DNA of 64,000 nt. Source: an uncultured Rivibacter sp. GTDB lineage: Bacteria; Pseudomonadota; Gammaproteobacteria; Burkholderiales; Burkholderiaceae. The DNA lies in the NCBI GenBank assembly GCA_946480925.1, contig CAMLLU010000008.1, forward strand, positions 66,244-130,243, written 5' to 3'. The stretch's first letter is position 1. Each line of letters begins with the position of its first letter. The position numbers and the translations under genes were made by a program. A model generated the notes under the pieces. The model had not been told where the DNA came from. It saw only the letters and a list, made by a program, of their open reading frames with translations, and searched no databases. Below are positions 62,638-64,000 of the stretch, piece by piece.

Positions 62638-63966
62638 TCAACGAAGGCTGAGGCTGGTGCGCACCGTGCCGGCACGATCGGCCTTCGCGACCACTTGCAC
62701 CACGGTGCCGGCCGGCGCGCGCACGATCCATTCGGCGCGCGCCCGGTCGGCTGTGATCTCACGCGTCGGCAGGAACGCCTGCATAGAAGATTTCGGCGCA
62801 TGCCCTTCGAGTTGCGGGCCGGTGATGCGTGGCTTGCCGCTCACGAGCGCCGCGCTTTCAGGCAGTTCCAGTTCGAACACCACACCACGTGCCTGTTGAT
62901 GGGCGAGGCCGCGCTTGCTGATGTAGGCCGGCAGGTAGCCGGCATTGCCGACGTCCACCTGCAGCCGCCACTGCAGGCAGCCATTGCGTTCGCCCAGCGG
63001 CTCGGCGCGGGCAGCCAGCAGCTCCAGCTTGGGCAATGACAACGCGAGCGTCGTGAGCCACTTCGGAAAGCGCGCCGCTTCGCGCTCGCGCAAGTGGGGC
63101 GGCGGGTTGCGCCAGAAATTCATCTTGTCCCAGCCGCCCAGCTCTACCGGGCCCAGCTGCGGGTGTTCAAAGGGGTACCAGTCCACGTGGGCCTGGCCGT
63201 TGCAATGCTCGTCGCTCCACTTGAGCAGCTTGAGGTCGTCTTCCGCCGGGTGGTCGCGGTACCACTCGATCCACTTGTAGTCGGTGATGCCGGCCTCCTT
63301 GTTGGGTGACCAGATCTCCACCACCCAGAAGAACGCGCCGAGGTGCTCGTACACCCAGTCCTGCGTGCCGGTGATCACTTCCTTCGGGTGGTACTTGAAG
63401 TCGTGGAACACGCTGACGGCCGGGTAGCCGGTGAGCTGCTCGCCCAGCTTCGACAGGCGCTGGTACATCCACAAGTCTTCGGGTGCCATTGCGTCGTCGG
63501 GCTCGGTGCCCGGCGGCCGCAGGATCACGCCGCTGTGCGTGTGGAAGCTCACACCGGCGCCGATGTTCGGGTGCTTCACGATGAAGTCCACCATGGCACG
63601 CACTTCGGGTTCGCTGGCAGGGTAAGGCCCCGCACCCACCTGTTCGTGTTCCTGCCGCCATGAGCCCGGGAAGTTGCGGTTGAGGTCCAGGCCTTCCTTG
63701 TCGCGGTTCACCTGCACGGTGAGCCCGTCGTAGTTTTCGAGCCGGCCTTCGGGCATGAGGCGGCAGTACTCGCCGCCGAATTCACCCGGCTCGCGCGGCA
63801 CCATCAGGCCCAAGTAGAGGGCACGTGTGTCGAGCAGGTGGGTGATCTCGCGATCTGTGCCGTAGCCGGCCAGCAGCTGGTGCAGGAAGTACAGCACCGC
63901 GGTGCTGGCCGTGAGCTCGGCCGCGTGGATGTTGCCGTCTGCCCAGCCGCGTGAACGTGAAGGCAC
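62638..63966 (-). pseudogene. N-terminally truncated M14 zinc carboxypeptidase
   Basis: 442 residues from a GTG at 63966 that abuts a terminator. The zinc site HxxE is at residue ~14 (WADGNIHAAELTAS); full family members have about 75 residues before it, forming the first strands. The third zinc His (GVSFHTHSGVILRPPG) and catalytic Glu (FWVVEIWSP) are intact, and a beta-sandwich tail follows (~330-442). The frame is otherwise open. Loss of the N-terminus suggests a pseudogene or a deletion product. Confidence 0.75.
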
Positions 63967-63992
63967 AAAAAAACGGCGCCCGAAGGCGCCGT
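63967..63992 (-). terminator. Intrinsic terminator of a gene beyond the window edge
   Basis: On the minus strand ACGGCGCC-TTCG-GGCGCCGT forms an 8-bp stem followed by seven T. It ends transcription from upstream of the window on the minus strand and runs straight into the truncated M14 ORF. Confidence 0.8.
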
Positions 63993-64000
63993 GAACTGAC

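Overview
The window is about 68-70% G+C by eye, densely coded on both strands, and gene content points to a free-living betaproteobacterium of the order Burkholderiales (Rubrivivax/Leptothrix/Rhizobacter-like). Supporting signs are the metX-metW pair, an M48/DUF898 pair, a DUF4148 protein, a C13-type peptidase and TACAAT-type -10 boxes close to start codons. The genus assignment is inference.

Layout. 1-8.5 kb: mtnN, an M20 dipeptidase with a coupled leader ORF, a hipBA toxin-antitoxin pair, a lipase-like hydrolase, a hydroxypyruvate isomerase-like protein and two exported proteins. 8.5-13.8 kb: an RNA-repair locus. A sigma-54 activator RtcR (+) faces a predicted sigma-54 promoter that would transcribe, on the minus strand, a tRNA-like RNA without a normal anticodon loop, a slipin, a second tRNA-like RNA ending in CCA, the RNA ligase RtcB and a zinc-ribbon protein. 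13.8-17 kb: a 1046-residue fusion of an acetoacetate-decarboxylase-like domain to a carotenoid-desaturase-like flavoprotein. 17-18.8 kb: a plasmid/phage-like patch, then a decayed copy of the mmuM 3' end. 18.8-23.5 kb: an HD-LuxR regulator, a membrane protein, mmuM, a binding protein and an AsnC regulator with the second copy of the leader ORF. 23.5-27.5 kb: a membrane GGDEF protein and metW/metX behind a SAM-II-like riboswitch and terminator hairpin.

27.6-38.9 kb: a haloacetate-dehalogenase-like gene, then a beta-glucoside/oligosaccharide locus (LacI regulator, complete ABC importer, GH1, and divergent secreted GH3) with two LacI-type palindromes between the glycosidases. 39-53.6 kb: an FMN glutamate-synthase-like protein, a two-component pair, a GST, DUF898-M48, purB, a small SnoaL-like protein with a C13 peptidase, pyrF and a hybrid histidine kinase. 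53.6-58 kb: a GntR regulator, an orphan possible ADP-ribosyltransferase-like gene of lower G+C, an Asp/Glu (hydantoin) racemase and an NCS1 transporter behind a perfect palindrome. 58-64 kb: a two-subunit molybdenum hydroxylase with a 22-residue ORF between its subunits, a DsbA-family protein, a DUF4148 protein and an M14 carboxypeptidase that lacks its N-terminus.

Two dispersed element families recur. One is a 91-92 bp imperfect palindrome present four times between 23.4 and 32.8 kb. The other is a 117 bp element that is exactly a 38-codon ORF overlapping the start codon of the next gene. The strongest leads are that leader ORF, the tRNA-like RNAs of the rtc locus, and the orphan gene at 54.7 kb.
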